Notes under the pieces: generated by a model
The model's database searches: none
What the model saw: only the letters and a program-made list of their open reading frames with translations
What the model was told of the DNA's origin: nothing
Shown here: piece by piece, positions 11,231-20,352 of the stretch
How positions within the stretch are numbered: the stretch's first letter is position 1
Layout of the letters: each line of letters starts with the position of its first letter
Made by a program: the position numbers and the translations under genes
Assembly (NCBI RefSeq): GCF_003626975.1
Contig: NZ_CP032616.1
Coordinates: forward strand, 1,860,001-1,924,000
Origin: Pseudomonas sp. DY-1
GTDB lineage: Bacteria > Pseudomonadota > Gammaproteobacteria > Pseudomonadales > Pseudomonadaceae
Direction of reading: 5' to 3'
DNA: 64,000 nt

Positions 11231-12517
11231 ATGGCTGACAAAAAAGCGCAGTTGATCATCGAGGGCGCAGCCCCCGTAGAGCTGCCCGTTCTGTCCGGAA
11301 CCATGGGACCCGATGTAGTCGATGTGCGGGGCCTGACCTCCACGGGCTGCTTCACCTTTGATCCTGGCTTTATGTCGACCGCCTCTTGCGAGTCGAAGAT
11401 CACCTACATCGACGGCGACAAGGGCGTACTGCTGCACCGTGGCTATCCGATCGAGCAGTTGGCAGAGAAGTCCGACTACCTGGAAACCTGCTACCTGCTG
11501 CTGAACGGCGAACTGCCGAACGCTGAAGAGAAGGCCAAGTTCGTTGGCACCATCAAGAACCACACCATGGTTCATGAGCAGTTGAAGAGCTTCTTCAACG
11601 GCTTCCGCCGTGATGCCCACCCCATGGCAATCATGTGCGGCGTAGTCGGTGCCCTCTCCGCCTTCTACCACGACTCCCTGGACATCAATAACCCGCAGCA
11701 CCGCGAAGTTTCGGCCATGCGCCTGGTGGCCAAGATGCCGACCATCGCGGCAATGGCCTACAAGTACTCCATGGGCCAGCCCATGATGTACCCGCGTAAC
11801 GACCTGAACTACGCGGAAAACTTCCTGCACATGATGTTCAACACCCCGGCCGAGATCAAACCGATCAGCCCGGTACTGGCCAAGGCAATGGACCGCATTT
11901 TCATCCTGCATGCGGACCACGAGCAGAACGCCTCCACCTCTACCGTACGCCTGGCTGGATCCTCCGGCGCCAACCCCTTCGCCTGTATCGCTGCCGGTAT
12001 CGCCGCCCTCTGGGGCCCGGCGCACGGCGGCGCCAACGAAGCGGTGCTGAGCATGCTGGACGAGATCGGCGACGTCTCGAACATCGACAAGTTCATCGCC
12101 AAGGCGAAGGACAAGAACGACCCGTTCAAACTGATGGGCTTCGGCCACCGCGTCTACAAGAACTTCGACCCGCGCGCCAAGGTCATGAAACAGACCTGCG
12201 ACGAGGTTCTGGCCGAGCTGGGCATCAACGACCCGCAGCTGGAGCTGGCAATGAAGCTCGACGAGATTGCGCGCAACGATCCTTACTTCAAGGAGCGCAA
12301 CCTCTACCCGAACGTCGACTTCTACTCAGGCATCATCCTGAAGGCCATCGGCATCCCGACCAGCATGTTCACCGTGATCTTCGCCCTGGCTCGCACCGTC
12401 GGCTGGATCTCGCACTGGAAGGAAATGCTCTCCGGCCCGTACAAGATCGGCCGTCCGCGCCAGCTGTACACCGGTTACGAAAAGCGCGACTTCGTCTCGC
12501 TGGATGGCCGCAAGTAA
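11231..12517 (+). CDS. gltA: Citrate synthase (type II, hexameric, NADH-regulated type)
   Basis: This enzyme condenses oxaloacetate and acetyl-CoA to citrate, the entry step of the TCA cycle. It is 428 residues with the N-terminal beta-rich domain typical of type II enzymes ([20 protein letters not shown]). Catalytic segments include [34 protein letters not shown] (His) and [16 protein letters not shown] (His), and Asp lies in [15 protein letters not shown] lies 5 bases before the ATG. It is transcribed divergently from sdhCDAB and ends at a strong bidirectional terminator. Confidence 0.99.
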   Translation: MADKKAQLIIEGAAPVELPVLSGTMGPDVVDVRGLTSTGCFTFDPGFMSTASCESKITYIDGDKGVLLHRGYPIEQLAEKSDYLETCYLLLNGELPNAEEKAKFVGTIKNHTMVHEQLKSFFNGFRRDAHPMAIMCGVVGALSAFYHDSLDINNPQHREVSAMRLVAKMPTIAAMAYKYSMGQPMMYPRNDLNYAENFLHMMFNTPAEIKPISPVLAKAMDRIFILHADHEQNASTSTVRLAGSSGANPFACIAAGIAALWGPAHGGANEAVLSMLDEIGDVSNIDKFIAKAKDKNDPFKLMGFGHRVYKNFDPRAKVMKQTCDEVLAELGINDPQLELAMKLDEIARNDPYFKERNLYPNVDFYSGIILKAIGIPTSMFTVIFALARTVGWISHWKEMLSGPYKIGRPRQLYTGYEKRDFVSLDGRK

Positions 12518-12532
12518 GGCCGACCGCATAAT

Positions 12533-12562
12533 AAAAAAGGCTGCCGATGGGCAGCCTTTTTT
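12533..12562 (+). terminator. Bidirectional Rho-independent terminator after gltA
   Basis: AAAAAAGGCTGCC, a short loop and GGCAGCCTTTTTT form a GC stem with A/T tails on both sides. It sits 16 bases after the gltA stop and 21 bases before the end of the convergent gene, so it can serve both strands. Confidence 0.92.
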
Positions 12563-12583
12563 ATTTCGACTTCGTCTAGCCTT

Positions 12584-13186
12584 TCAGCGCTTTTCCGCCC
12601 GCTGGCGCATCGCTTTGAGGGTATTGAACGGTGCATCGACCACAAAGCTGTTGGCCAACCAGGAAGGTACGCTGCCACCCGGTTCGGTATGCACCTGGTA
12701 AGTCACCTCCACCTCCCCCGCTTCTTTAGGCACAAGCTTCCATAAACCATCCACCTGGGTCACCCGGACATAACCATCTGTCTCAGGCAGGTACTTGGGC
12801 ACGCCTTCCAGTAAGCGCGTGACACTACCGTCTGCCCCAAACTCAGAAGTGACGTGCAACACCGAATCCCGCGGAGTTACCGGCCAGGGCGTATTGAATC
12901 GGGTGTAAGTCCAGCTCTGCGCCCCGTCACTCTTGAGCAGCTTCTGGTCCTTGCACTCATGAATCCAGGCGCAGGATCCAGAGACATCCTCCTGCAAGGC
13001 ACGCAAGGTTGCGATATCCGTCTTCATGGTCACGACGCCGCGATAGGCCTTGTACCTGGATCCCGGCACCTCGCTGAGGAAAACCTTTATGCCCTCCTCG
13101 TCCTTAGCCAGCTTCCAGTCCTCGGCACGAGCACCTGAGACCGCCAGAAGCCCCAAGGCGCAGAACGCCACAAACTTGAATCTCAT
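12584..13186 (-). CDS. START-domain secreted protein (lipid-binding family)
   Basis: This is a 200-residue protein with a signal peptide (MRFKFVAFCALGLLAVSGARA, cleavage likely after ARA). It is followed by a START/Bet v 1-like lipid-binding fold. Supporting segments are WKLAKDEEGIKVFLSEVPGS, YTRFNTPWPVTPRDSVLHV and VTYQVHTEPGGSVPSWLAN. The ATG at 13186 is preceded by AAGGAG at good spacing, and the open frame extending further upstream lacks one. The ligand is unknown. Export to the periplasm is inferred from the signal peptide. Confidence 0.85.
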   Translation of the reverse strand: MRFKFVAFCALGLLAVSGARAEDWKLAKDEEGIKVFLSEVPGSRYKAYRGVVTMKTDIATLRALQEDVSGSCAWIHECKDQKLLKSDGAQSWTYTRFNTPWPVTPRDSVLHVTSEFGADGSVTRLLEGVPKYLPETDGYVRVTQVDGLWKLVPKEAGEVEVTYQVHTEPGGSVPSWLANSFVVDAPFNTLKAMRQRAEKR

Positions 13187-13233
13187 GATTTCTCCTTGTT
13201 CGGACAGTACCGGCGATGGGCCGGCCGAATAAA

Positions 13234-13491
13234 TCAAGCGGCCGAGGTTGCCTCTTCCAGCCAGCCGAGCAGGCGAATCGCCTCATCGCGGCTATCACCG
13301 CAAACTTCCGGATCTGCATCAAAAGCACCACAGACAGCCGGACGGCGAGGATCGCCGAACAACTGGCAGAGATTCTCGACGGACAAATGCAGACAACGCT
13401 CTCCGGCTGGCTTTCCCGAAGGCATGCCAGGAATCGGGGAACTGATGGATGGTGCAATGCAACAAGCACCGCAGCCTGGGCGGCAGAGCAT
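13234..13491 (-). CDS. YkgJ-family cysteine cluster protein
   Basis: This is a small protein of about 85 residues with the Cys pattern of the YkgJ/UPF0153 family: CRPGCGACC at the N-terminus, then ERCLHLSVENLCQLFG and RPAVCGAFDADPEVCG. It may bind zinc or an iron-sulfur cluster, and its function is unknown. The start at ATG 13491 (MLCRPGCGACC) fits the family better than an upstream ATG at 13527, though the Shine-Dalgarno site is weak. It lies upstream of and co-directional with the START-domain gene. Confidence 0.8.
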   Translation of the reverse strand: MLCRPGCGACCIAPSISSPIPGMPSGKPAGERCLHLSVENLCQLFGDPRRPAVCGAFDADPEVCGDSRDEAIRLLGWLEEATSAA

Positions 13492-13536
13492 GGCGAACGA
13501 CCTCGGACGGCAGGAATGCTGGAACAAACGCGCATT

Positions 13537-14370
13537 TTACTTGGACGGAGCCGGTGTGGACATGACCCCAACCACCGACGCCTGGTGCGCACGAAGCTCT
13601 TGTGGAGTTTCGCCCTTGTAGATACGTGCGCTCAGTTGCCCTTCGTGCACTTCAAGTCCTATGCGTTGGGGATCTCGCAAGTCGAACACCTGATAGGCCA
13701 CAGATTGGCTATGAAAAGCCCGCAAGCCTGACGTCAGGTAAAACGCCTGGGTCGCAATGATGCTCCGACCACCCTCCCCTACATCTGAATCACCACTCAA
13801 CAGCACCACCAGGCGTCGACCGGACATGTCGTACGCACCGGAGAGTTCGCCAAAGCCATAAACGCGCTCCCCCAAGTCCCGCCGCCAGCTCAGGTAAAGC
13901 CGGTTCAGCTTCGGCTCGCCCAGCGTCACCTTCAGCAGCAACCCGCGCTCGCCATCATCCTCGAGGGACAACGTGTATCCGCTCAGGCTGCCATCTGCAC
14001 AGCGCAGATGCCCCTTCAGCAGCAGCCTGTCACCCAAGCGCTCTACTGACTCCAGACTCTGGTCGCGACACAGTAGCTCTTGCTGCAGCAGGGACGGTGC
14101 CTTTCTCCCCACACCAGCCGCTAGAAAACCACCCTCAGCAGCCCAGAGCGTTTTTTCCGGCCGTTTTTGCGCGTAGACCCCGAACCCCGAACCACTCCAG
14201 GAAAGCCTGTAGCGACCGAAATCGAAGTCGCGCGCCACCATGAAGGCCGGCGGCAGATGCAGCTCCGCAATCACCGGCTTCGTGCGCCAGGCATCGAGAC
14301 CACGCAAAACTGTAATTGCCACCGCGAGCAGCAGCAGTGCGAAGAAACCCAGCCCACGCCAAAACCCCAT
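13537..14370 (-). CDS. Conserved hypothetical membrane-anchored protein
   Basis: I do not recognise a domain with confidence. The 277-residue product starts MGFWRGLGFFALLLLAVAIT, one N-terminal membrane segment or uncleaved signal. A mainly beta-type soluble region then follows, presumably periplasmic (for example GRYRLSWSGSGFGVYAQ and ERVYGFGELSGAYDMSGRR). AAGGAAAGGGG precedes the ATG at 14370, whereas the ATG at 14403 has no Shine-Dalgarno site. It is divergent from the DUF486 gene and upstream of the Cys-cluster gene. Confidence 0.7.
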   Translation of the reverse strand: MGFWRGLGFFALLLLAVAITVLRGLDAWRTKPVIAELHLPPAFMVARDFDFGRYRLSWSGSGFGVYAQKRPEKTLWAAEGGFLAAGVGRKAPSLLQQELLCRDQSLESVERLGDRLLLKGHLRCADGSLSGYTLSLEDDGERGLLLKVTLGEPKLNRLYLSWRRDLGERVYGFGELSGAYDMSGRRLVVLLSGDSDVGEGGRSIIATQAFYLTSGLRAFHSQSVAYQVFDLRDPQRIGLEVHEGQLSARIYKGETPQELRAHQASVVGVMSTPAPSK

Positions 14371-14441
14371 GGCCCGCCCCTTTCCTTGAATAACAACACC
14401 CATTAGGCTTGCACGCTTCCAACGACACAGAGCCCCAGATC

Positions 14442-14783
14442 ATGCCGGTATGGATGCAGACCGCCGCCCTACTCACCCTATCCAACGTTTTCATGACCTT
14501 CGCCTGGTATGGCCATCTAAAGACCCTTAATACCAAGCCCTGGATCATTGCCGCGTTGATCAGCTGGGGTATCGCGCTGTTCGAGTACCTGATCATGGTG
14601 CCGGCCAATCGCATCGGCTATACCGAGCTCTCGGTCGGCCAACTGAAGATCATGCAGGAAGTGATTACCCTGGCGATCTTCGTCCCCTTCAGCGTGCTCT
14701 ACATGCAGCAGCCGCTGAAGCTGGACTATCTCTGGGCGGGGCTGTGCCTACTAGGCGCGGTCTACTTCATTTTCCGCAGCTAG
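14442..14783 (+). CDS. DUF486 small multidrug-resistance-like membrane protein
   Basis: This is a 113-residue, highly hydrophobic protein with four predicted transmembrane segments and the DUF486 signature: NVFMTFAWYGHLK, SWGIALFEYLIMVPANRIGY and LKIMQEVITLAIFVPFSVLY. The family resembles half-size DMT/SMR transporters, but no substrate is established. The ATG at 14442 is chosen over an upstream TTG because it fits the family N-terminus. The Shine-Dalgarno site is poor. Confidence 0.85.
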   Translation: MPVWMQTAALLTLSNVFMTFAWYGHLKTLNTKPWIIAALISWGIALFEYLIMVPANRIGYTELSVGQLKIMQEVITLAIFVPFSVLYMQQPLKLDYLWAGLCLLGAVYFIFRS

Positions 14784-14910
14784 GCTCGCCTGCGCTTCGA
14801 CCATGCGTCGCCAAAAATCGACTCAGACTGCTCATTAACAGTCGTTAACTCCACGTCCTCGCCGATTTTTTCCTAGGCAGACCTTTTCTCGGCGTCCTAG
14901 CGTTCGAGCA

Positions 14911-15783
14911 CTACGCGGGTTTCTTCAATCGGGCGATCAGGCTGGAAGTATCCCAGCGCCCACCGCCCATGGCCTGGACCTCAGCGTAGAACTGGTCGAC
15001 GAGTGCCGTAATAGGCAATTGCGCGCCGTTGCGAGCCGCCTCGTCGAGGACGATGGACAGGTCCTTGCGCATCCAGTCCACGGCGAAGCCGAAATCGAAT
15101 TTGCCATCCAGCATGGTCTGGTGTCGGTGTTCCAGCTGCCAGGACTGCGCAGCCCCCTTGCTGACCACTTCCATGGCGCCCTGTGCATCCAGCCCGGCGC
15201 ACTGGGCGAAGTGCAGCGCCTCGGCCAACCCTTGCAGCAGACCGCCGACGCAAATCTGATTAACCATTTTGGTCAGTTGTCCGCTGCCCACGGGCCCCAT
15301 GCGTCGAATCAGTTTGGCGTAGCTGTCGATCACCGGCGCGGCACGGTCGTAGAACACCTGCTCGCCACCCACCATCACCGAGAGCATGCCCGCTTCAGCG
15401 CCAGCCTGACCGCCAGAAACGGGGGCATCGAGGAAACCCAGTTCCCGCTCAGCCGCCAGGGTGGCCATTTCACGCGCGACATCCGCCGAAGCCGTGGTGT
15501 GATCCACCAGGATAGAGCCGGGTGCCATGCCGGCGAAAGCGCCATCCGCCCCAAGCAGGACAGCGCGCAAATCATCGTCATTGCCAACACAGACCATCAC
15601 GAACTCCGCGCCCTCTGCCGCCTCACGAGGCGTGGCGAAGGCATCGCCGCCGAACTCATCGCACCACAGCGTGGTCCTGCCCGGCGACCGGTTGTAGACC
15701 CGTACCGAATGCCCTTCGCAGGCCAGGTGTCCGGCCATGTTGAAACCCATGACCCCCAAACCGATGAACGCTACTTCAGCCAT
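14911..15783 (-). CDS. NAD(P)-dependent 3-hydroxyisobutyrate/beta-hydroxyacid dehydrogenase family protein
   Basis: This 290-residue oxidoreductase has the Rossmann motif FIGLGVMGFNMAGHLACEGH at the N-terminus, and FLDAPVSGGQAGAEAGMLSV is the substrate-binding signature. The catalytic Lys lies in GQLTKMVNQICVGGL. The natural substrate (3-hydroxyisobutyrate, tartronate semialdehyde or another beta-hydroxyacid) cannot be read from sequence. GAAGGAGAAGAACA precedes the ATG at 15783, so the longer upstream frame is not used. It is divergent from the exonuclease gene. Confidence 0.9.
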   Translation of the reverse strand: MAEVAFIGLGVMGFNMAGHLACEGHSVRVYNRSPGRTTLWCDEFGGDAFATPREAAEGAEFVMVCVGNDDDLRAVLLGADGAFAGMAPGSILVDHTTASADVAREMATLAAERELGFLDAPVSGGQAGAEAGMLSVMVGGEQVFYDRAAPVIDSYAKLIRRMGPVGSGQLTKMVNQICVGGLLQGLAEALHFAQCAGLDAQGAMEVVSKGAAQSWQLEHRHQTMLDGKFDFGFAVDWMRKDLSIVLDEAARNGAQLPITALVDQFYAEVQAMGGGRWDTSSLIARLKKPA

Positions 15784-15899
15784 TGTTCTTCTCCTTCGTC
15801 GACCTGCGGAAAAGCCTAACACGCAGTTTGCCGCCCCGCGAAAGCGCCACCATACTCGCTCCAGGCTGGCCCCGACCGCCCCTTGCCAAGGAGAACCCC

Positions 15900-16442
15900 A
15901 TGCCGCACTGGCTGGTAATCGATCTGGAAGCCACTACCGAAGAAGGCGGGTGGCCCCTGGAAGAAATGGAGATCATCGAGATCGGAGCGACCGTCGTCCG
16001 CGCCGACGGACATGAGGTCGACCACTTTCAACGTTTCGTACGACCTGCACGCCGCCCCTGCCTGACTGGGTTCTGCCGCCAACTCACCCACATCAGCCAG
16101 GCCGACGTGGATGGAGCCGCCAGCCTGCCGCAGGTATGGGAGACCTTCGAGCGCTGGCTCAGCCATCACAGCCCGCGCCTGGTGGGTTGGGTGAGTTGGG
16201 GCGACTATGACCGCCGCCAGCTGGAGAAAGAATGGCAACGGCATGGACTCGACAGCCTGCTGGCCGTGGCTCCTCACGTGAATCTCAAGCAGCGCTTTGC
16301 GGAAGCGCGCCAGCTCAAACACGCAGTTGGCCTGCACACGGCCCTGCAGTTGGCAGGGCTGCACTTCCAGGGTCAGCAGCACCGCGCCCTCGAAGACGCC
16401 CGTAATACCGCCCGCCTGCTTCCGCTCGTGCTACCCGCCTGA
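15900..16442 (+). CDS. DEDDh 3'-5' exonuclease (DnaQ/ERI-1 like)
   Basis: This 180-residue protein is a metal-dependent 3'-5' exonuclease of the DnaQ superfamily. Exo I is WLVIDLEATTEEG (Asp and Glu), Exo II is GWVSWGDYDRRQL, and Exo III is HRALEDARNTARLL (His and Asp, DEDDh type). The EMEIIEIGATVV segment is typical of the ERI-1/KapD branch. AAGGAG lies 6 bases before the ATG at 15900. Substrate (RNA or DNA) is not known. It is co-directional with ppnP. Confidence 0.9.
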   Translation: MPHWLVIDLEATTEEGGWPLEEMEIIEIGATVVRADGHEVDHFQRFVRPARRPCLTGFCRQLTHISQADVDGAASLPQVWETFERWLSHHSPRLVGWVSWGDYDRRQLEKEWQRHGLDSLLAVAPHVNLKQRFAEARQLKHAVGLHTALQLAGLHFQGQQHRALEDARNTARLLPLVLPA

Positions 16443-16520
16443 ATGCGCCGGAGCTAGTGACGCTGAAATTCTCGTTGGGCATACTGTCGGGCCCTTTCAG
16501 ACCCCATCCAGGAGCCCAGC

Positions 16521-16802
16521 ATGTTCAAGGTCAACGAATACTTCGACGGCACCGTCAAATCCATCGCTTTCGGCATGACCGAAGGCCCGGCCACCATCGG
16601 AGTGATGGCCGCAGGCGAGTACGAATTCGGCACCAGCCAGCTGGAAGTGATGCATGTCATCGCCGGCGCACTGACCGTGAAACTGCCGGGCAGCGACAAC
16701 TGGGAAACCTTCGCCGCCGGCAGTCAGTTCACCGTGCCGGCCAACAGCAAGTTCCAGCTGAAAGTGGCTCAGGACACCGCCTATCTCTGCGAGTATCGCT
16801 AA
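16521..16802 (+). CDS. ppnP: Pyrimidine/purine nucleoside phosphorylase
   Basis: This is a 93-residue cupin-fold protein of the former DUF1255/YaiE family, which phosphorolyses nucleosides with broad specificity. The whole sequence fits: [56 protein letters not shown] and a YLCEY C-terminus. It is followed closely by a strong intrinsic terminator. Confidence 0.95.
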   Translation: MFKVNEYFDGTVKSIAFGMTEGPATIGVMAAGEYEFGTSQLEVMHVIAGALTVKLPGSDNWETFAAGSQFTVPANSKFQLKVAQDTAYLCEYR

Positions 16803-16832
16803 GGCGGAGCCTCGCTCCCGAGGCCCAGAATG

Positions 16833-16862
16833 AAAAAACCGGCCAGTTGGCCGGTTTTTTTT
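16833..16862 (+). terminator. Bidirectional Rho-independent terminator between ppnP and murB
   Basis: AAAAAACCGGCC, AGTT and GGCCGGTTTTTTTT form a perfect 12-bp hairpin with a T-run on plus and an equivalent on minus (the A-run). It serves ppnP and, in the other direction, murB, which ends at 16881. Confidence 0.92.
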
Positions 16863-16880
16863 ATTTGTGCGAGCAGAACT

Positions 16881-17900
16881 TCATATCAGATTCGGCTCCA
16901 TCTCCAGCGCTACGCCAAACTTCGCCACGATATCCGCCTGGATGCGCTGGGCCAGCCCATGGAGCTGATGACCGGTGGCGGCGCCGTAGTTCACCAGCAC
17001 CAACGCCTGAAGACGGTGCACACCGGCATCGCCGTCGCGGAAACCCTTCCAGCCGGCACGCTCGATAAGCCAGCCAGCGGCCAGCTTCACCTGCCCATCC
17101 GCCTGCGGATAAGCGACCAGATCGGGATACTCGCCACGCAGGCGCTGAGCCAGCTCGGCATCAACCAACGGATTCTTGAAGAAGCTGCCGGCGTTGCCCA
17201 ACAGGGCGGGATCGGGCAGTTTTTCGCTACGAATTGCGCAAATGGCGCGGCTGACATCGCTGGGCGATGGCGAGCCGATGCCTTCATCCTGCAGGCGCTG
17301 ACGTACCGGGCCGTAATCCAGATGCAGCAGAGGCGAGCGACTGAGTTTGAAACGGACCCGCAAGATCAACCATCGGCCCGCTTCGCGCTTGAACAGGCTG
17401 TCGCGATAGGCGAACTGACACTCATCCAGATCGAACTCTCGCAACTCGCCAGTTTGCCGATCCAGGGCGGTGAGCCCGGCGAAGACGTCTTTCAGCTCGA
17501 CGCCATAGGCACCGATGTTCTGCATGGGCGCAGCGCCAACAGTGCCAGGAATCAGACTGAGATTTTCCAACCCGCCCAAGCCTTGCTCCAGGCTCCAGAG
17601 CACTAGCGGATGCCACGGCTCGCCCGCCTCTGCTTCCAGCAGTACAGTCACACCGTCATCGGCCAGGATACGAATACCTCGGCTGGCCATACGCAGCACC
17701 AGCGCCTCCACGTCACGGGTCAGCAGCAGATTGCTGCCGCCACCGATCACCAGCAGAGGCAGGCCGCGTTGAGCCGCCAGATCGATGGCCTCACGCACGC
17801 CAGCATCGTCGCGCGCCTCGGCGAAAAGCCGTGCCTTCACGTCGACGCCGAAGGTGTTGTACGGCTTCAAGGACAGATTTTCGTGCAGGACCAGACTCAC
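16881..17900 (-). CDS. murB: UDP-N-acetylenolpyruvoylglucosamine reductase
   Basis: This FAD enzyme reduces UDP-GlcNAc-enolpyruvate with NADPH to UDP-MurNAc, the second committed step of peptidoglycan synthesis. It is a 339-residue type I MurB. Visible are NTFGVDVKARLFAEA, the FAD-binding VIGGGSNLLLT and IPGTVGAAPMQNIGAYG, the catalytic Ser in LLGNAGSFFKNPLVDAE, and AAGWLIERAGWKGFR. It starts at GTG within GTGA, overlapping the phosphatase gene by 4 bases, as the last gene of the envelope operon. Confidence 0.97.
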   Translation of the reverse strand: MSLVLHENLSLKPYNTFGVDVKARLFAEARDDAGVREAIDLAAQRGLPLLVIGGGSNLLLTRDVEALVLRMASRGIRILADDGVTVLLEAEAGEPWHPLVLWSLEQGLGGLENLSLIPGTVGAAPMQNIGAYGVELKDVFAGLTALDRQTGELREFDLDECQFAYRDSLFKREAGRWLILRVRFKLSRSPLLHLDYGPVRQRLQDEGIGSPSPSDVSRAICAIRSEKLPDPALLGNAGSFFKNPLVDAELAQRLRGEYPDLVAYPQADGQVKLAAGWLIERAGWKGFRDGDAGVHRLQALVLVNYGAATGHQLHGLAQRIQADIVAKFGVALEMEPNLI

Positions 17901-18361
17901 AGGCGCCCCTTGATTTCAACGATCAGCGCATCGCAGGCCCGCTCCACCAGGTCAAGCACCTGCTCGAAGCCCTCCTCTCCGCCGTAATACGGATCAGGCA
18001 CCTCATCCAGCTCCAGCTGGTAACGGCGGAGGAACAGGTCCAACTTGGCCGTAGAATCGCCGGGACACAGTCGGCGCAGATTGGCCAGGTTGTTCTCGTC
18101 CATTGCCAGGATCAGGTCGAAGTCGCCGAAATCCCCCCGGCCAACCTGACGTGCGCGCTGCTGGGAAAGGTCGTAGCCACGGCGTTGGGCGGCCACGCGG
18201 GTACGGGCGTCCGGCGCCTTGCCCACATGCCAGTCACCAGTGCCGGCGGAGTCCACCCACACCCGCTCGGCGAGACCAGCCTCACGCAGTTTGTGGCGCA
18301 GCACGCCTTCGGCAGTGGGAGACCGGCAAATATTACCGAGGCAAACGAAGAGAACGCGCAT
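17897..18361 (-). CDS. Low molecular weight protein-tyrosine phosphatase
   Basis: This is a 154-residue LMW-PTP that dephosphorylates protein phosphotyrosine. The P-loop CLGNICRSPTAEG (CX5RS) is at residue 7, and the acid-loop DPYYGG with the catalytic Asp is near the C-terminus (EVPDPYYGGEEGFEQVLDLV). It is locked between kdsB (1-base overlap) and murB (4-base overlap). That suggests co-expression with envelope synthesis. Bacterial homologues often oppose BY-kinases in polysaccharide regulation, but no such kinase is in view. Confidence 0.93.
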   Translation of the reverse strand: MRVLFVCLGNICRSPTAEGVLRHKLREAGLAERVWVDSAGTGDWHVGKAPDARTRVAAQRRGYDLSQQRARQVGRGDFGDFDLILAMDENNLANLRRLCPGDSTAKLDLFLRRYQLELDEVPDPYYGGEEGFEQVLDLVERACDALIVEIKGRL

Positions 18362-19125
18362 CAGCCCCCCAGCAAGCGCCGAACGCGCTCGAGGTCTTCC
18401 GGCGTGTCGACGCCGGCAGGCGGCGCTTCCAGGGCATCAGCGACATGGATACGCACCCCGTGCCAGAGCGCGCGCAACTGCTCCAGGCATTCGGTATTTT
18501 CCAGCCAGCACGGGCCCCAGGCGACAAAGTCATGGAGAAAGCCCGCGCGGTAGGCATAAATGCCGATATGGCGGCGATACGGCACCCCGGCCGGCAACTG
18601 GTCGCGACTGACAGCGAAAGAGTCCCGGGCCCAAGGCAGCGGCGCGCGACTGAAAGTCAGGGCCAGGCCGTTGAGATCGGAGGAAACCTTCACCACATTG
18701 GGATTGAACAGTGCCTGCACATCCTGGATGGGTTCGGCCAGTGTGGCGATGCCGGCTTCCGGATGAGCGGCCAGGTTGGCAGCCACCTGGTCGATGATGG
18801 CTGGCGGGATCAGCGGCTCGTCACCCTGCACATTCACCACGATGGCATCACTGGCCAGACCGAGCTGGCTAGCCACTTCGGCCAGGCGGTCCGTGCCGGA
18901 ATTGTGGTCCGCACGGGTCAGTAGCACTTCGGCACCGAAGGCCTGACAGGCTTCGACGATCCGCGCGTCGTCAGTGGCTACCACCACGCGCTGCGCTGCG
19001 CTGCGCCGAGCCTGCTCCCAGACGTGCTGGATCATCGGCTTGCCGGCGATGTCCTGCAGCGGTTTTCCGGGCAGGCGTGTCGAAGCGAAGCGGGCGGGAA
19101 TGACGACGGTGAAGGCCTGGGTCAT
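18361..19125 (-). CDS. kdsB: 3-deoxy-manno-octulosonate cytidylyltransferase
   Basis: This enzyme makes CMP-Kdo, the activated sugar for the lipopolysaccharide inner core. It is 254 residues, with the nucleotidyltransferase start [29 protein letters not shown], and [13 protein letters not shown] carrying metal-binding Asp. [14 protein letters not shown] is also a family motif. Its ATG overlaps the Trm112 stop by 4 bases and its stop overlaps the phosphatase start by 1. Confidence 0.98.
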   Translation of the reverse strand: MTQAFTVVIPARFASTRLPGKPLQDIAGKPMIQHVWEQARRSAAQRVVVATDDARIVEACQAFGAEVLLTRADHNSGTDRLAEVASQLGLASDAIVVNVQGDEPLIPPAIIDQVAANLAAHPEAGIATLAEPIQDVQALFNPNVVKVSSDLNGLALTFSRAPLPWARDSFAVSRDQLPAGVPYRRHIGIYAYRAGFLHDFVAWGPCWLENTECLEQLRALWHGVRIHVADALEAPPAGVDTPEDLERVRRLLGG

Positions 19126-19307
19126 TTGTCCAGACGCTCATCGACATTGAGAGTGCGGGCTTCACCTTCCAGCATCACCGGAATGCCATCCCGTACCGGG
19201 AAGGCCAGAGCGTCGGCCTTGCAGATGAGCTCGCTCTTGTCGTCGGCCAACTTCAGCGGGCCCTTGCACAGGGGGCAGGCGAGGATATCGAGGAGTTTCG
19301 GGTCCAT
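19122..19307 (-). CDS. Trm112-family small zinc-ribbon-like protein
   Basis: This is a 61-residue protein of the YcaR/Trm112 type: [20 protein letters not shown], then [20 protein letters not shown]. It keeps CPLC and a third Cys in LICKA. In bacteria it habitually sits between lpxK and kdsB, and in eukaryotes and archaea Trm112 activates methyltransferases. Its role here is not established. AAGGA precedes the ATG. Confidence 0.92.
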   Translation of the reverse strand: MDPKLLDILACPLCKGPLKLADDKSELICKADALAFPVRDGIPVMLEGEARTLNVDERLDK

Positions 19308-19347
19308 GAGTGAATCCTTGAAGCGGCAGCCGAAGGGCTACCTTGGG

Positions 19348-20352
19348 TTAGAAGCGGCTTGGCAGAAGGCGGGCCAGCTGCCCGTCGAACCAGGCGACGA
19401 ATGCCGGCGAAGGCGCGGCATTGACCGCCAGATACCACCAGTCGGCGGAGGCAAAGGCCCGGCACTTCACAGCATCCTTCTCGGTCATCAGCAGCGGCAG
19501 CGACGGTGTGAAAGCCAGGGCTTGCGCGCTATAGACAGCATGATCGGCGAATGGGTGCGGGATCGGGCGCCAGTTTAGCGCCTCCAGGGTTCTGAAGAAA
19601 CGCTGCGGGTTGCCTATGCCGGCCACCGCATGTATGGCCTGCCCAGGCGCGAAATGGTCCAGTCCGACACGCTTTCCAGTCTGCAGATTGACCAGTTCGC
19701 TCGGTTGCAGCTTGAAGGAGAAACCTTCGGCGGAGTCGCTTTCGGCGCCATTGCGCAGCACCGCATCCACCGAATCCAGACGCTCCGGCGGCTCGCGCAG
19801 GGGGCCGGCTGGCAGGCAGCGGCGATTGCCGAGCCCACGGGCTGCGTCAATCAGCACCAACTCCAGATCGCGCGCCAAGCGGTAGTGCTGCAGGCCATCG
19901 TCGCTGAGGATCAGGTCGAGGGTTTCCTGCTCCAGCAGGGCCTGCACGGCGCGGGAACGGTCCGGGTCGATTACCAGTGGCACACCACTGCGCTGGACGA
20001 TCAGCAGCGGTTCGTCGCCGGCCTGCTCGGCCCCCTGCTCCGCCCGCACCCGCCAAGGCATTTGCGGCGGCTTGGCCCCATAGCCGCGGCTGACCACACC
20101 GACGCGCAATCCGCGCGCCCGGCAGTGCTCGATCAGCCAGAGAATCATCGGGGTCTTGCCGGTGCCGCCAACGGTGATGTTACCGACGACGATCAACGGA
20201 ACAGGCGGGCGATAGCTGTTGCCCTGCCCCGCCATGAAGGATGCGCGCTTGCGCTCGGCGACTCGACGATAGAGCCACTCCAGCGGGCTCAGCAAGCCAA
20301 GTGCCGGATGACCTCGATACCAGGCGTCTAGCAGGCGCTCAGAGAAGGCCAT
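19348..20352 (-). CDS. lpxK: Tetraacyldisaccharide 4'-kinase
   Basis: This inner-membrane-associated kinase phosphorylates the lipid A precursor to lipid IVA. It is 334 residues, with an N-terminal amphipathic/membrane helix ([19 protein letters not shown]) and the P-loop [14 protein letters not shown] near residue 58. The SRGYGAK segment and the DDGLQHY motif with the catalytic Asp are also present. Its ATG overlaps the exbD stop by one base. Confidence 0.97.
   Translation of the reverse strand: MAFSERLLDAWYRGHPALGLLSPLEWLYRRVAERKRASFMAGQGNSYRPPVPLIVVGNITVGGTGKTPMILWLIEHCRARGLRVGVVSRGYGAKPPQMPWRVRAEQGAEQAGDEPLLIVQRSGVPLVIDPDRSRAVQALLEQETLDLILSDDGLQHYRLARDLELVLIDAARGLGNRRCLPAGPLREPPERLDSVDAVLRNGAESDSAEGFSFKLQPSELVNLQTGKRVGLDHFAPGQAIHAVAGIGNPQRFFRTLEALNWRPIPHPFADHAVYSAQALAFTPSLPLLMTEKDAVKCRAFASADWWYLAVNAAPSPAFVAWFDGQLARLLPSRF

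Noticed and set aside
11045..12148. A minus-strand open frame covering part of gltA and its promoter
   Set aside because: It overlaps the gltA promoter and coding region antisense, and gltA is unambiguous.
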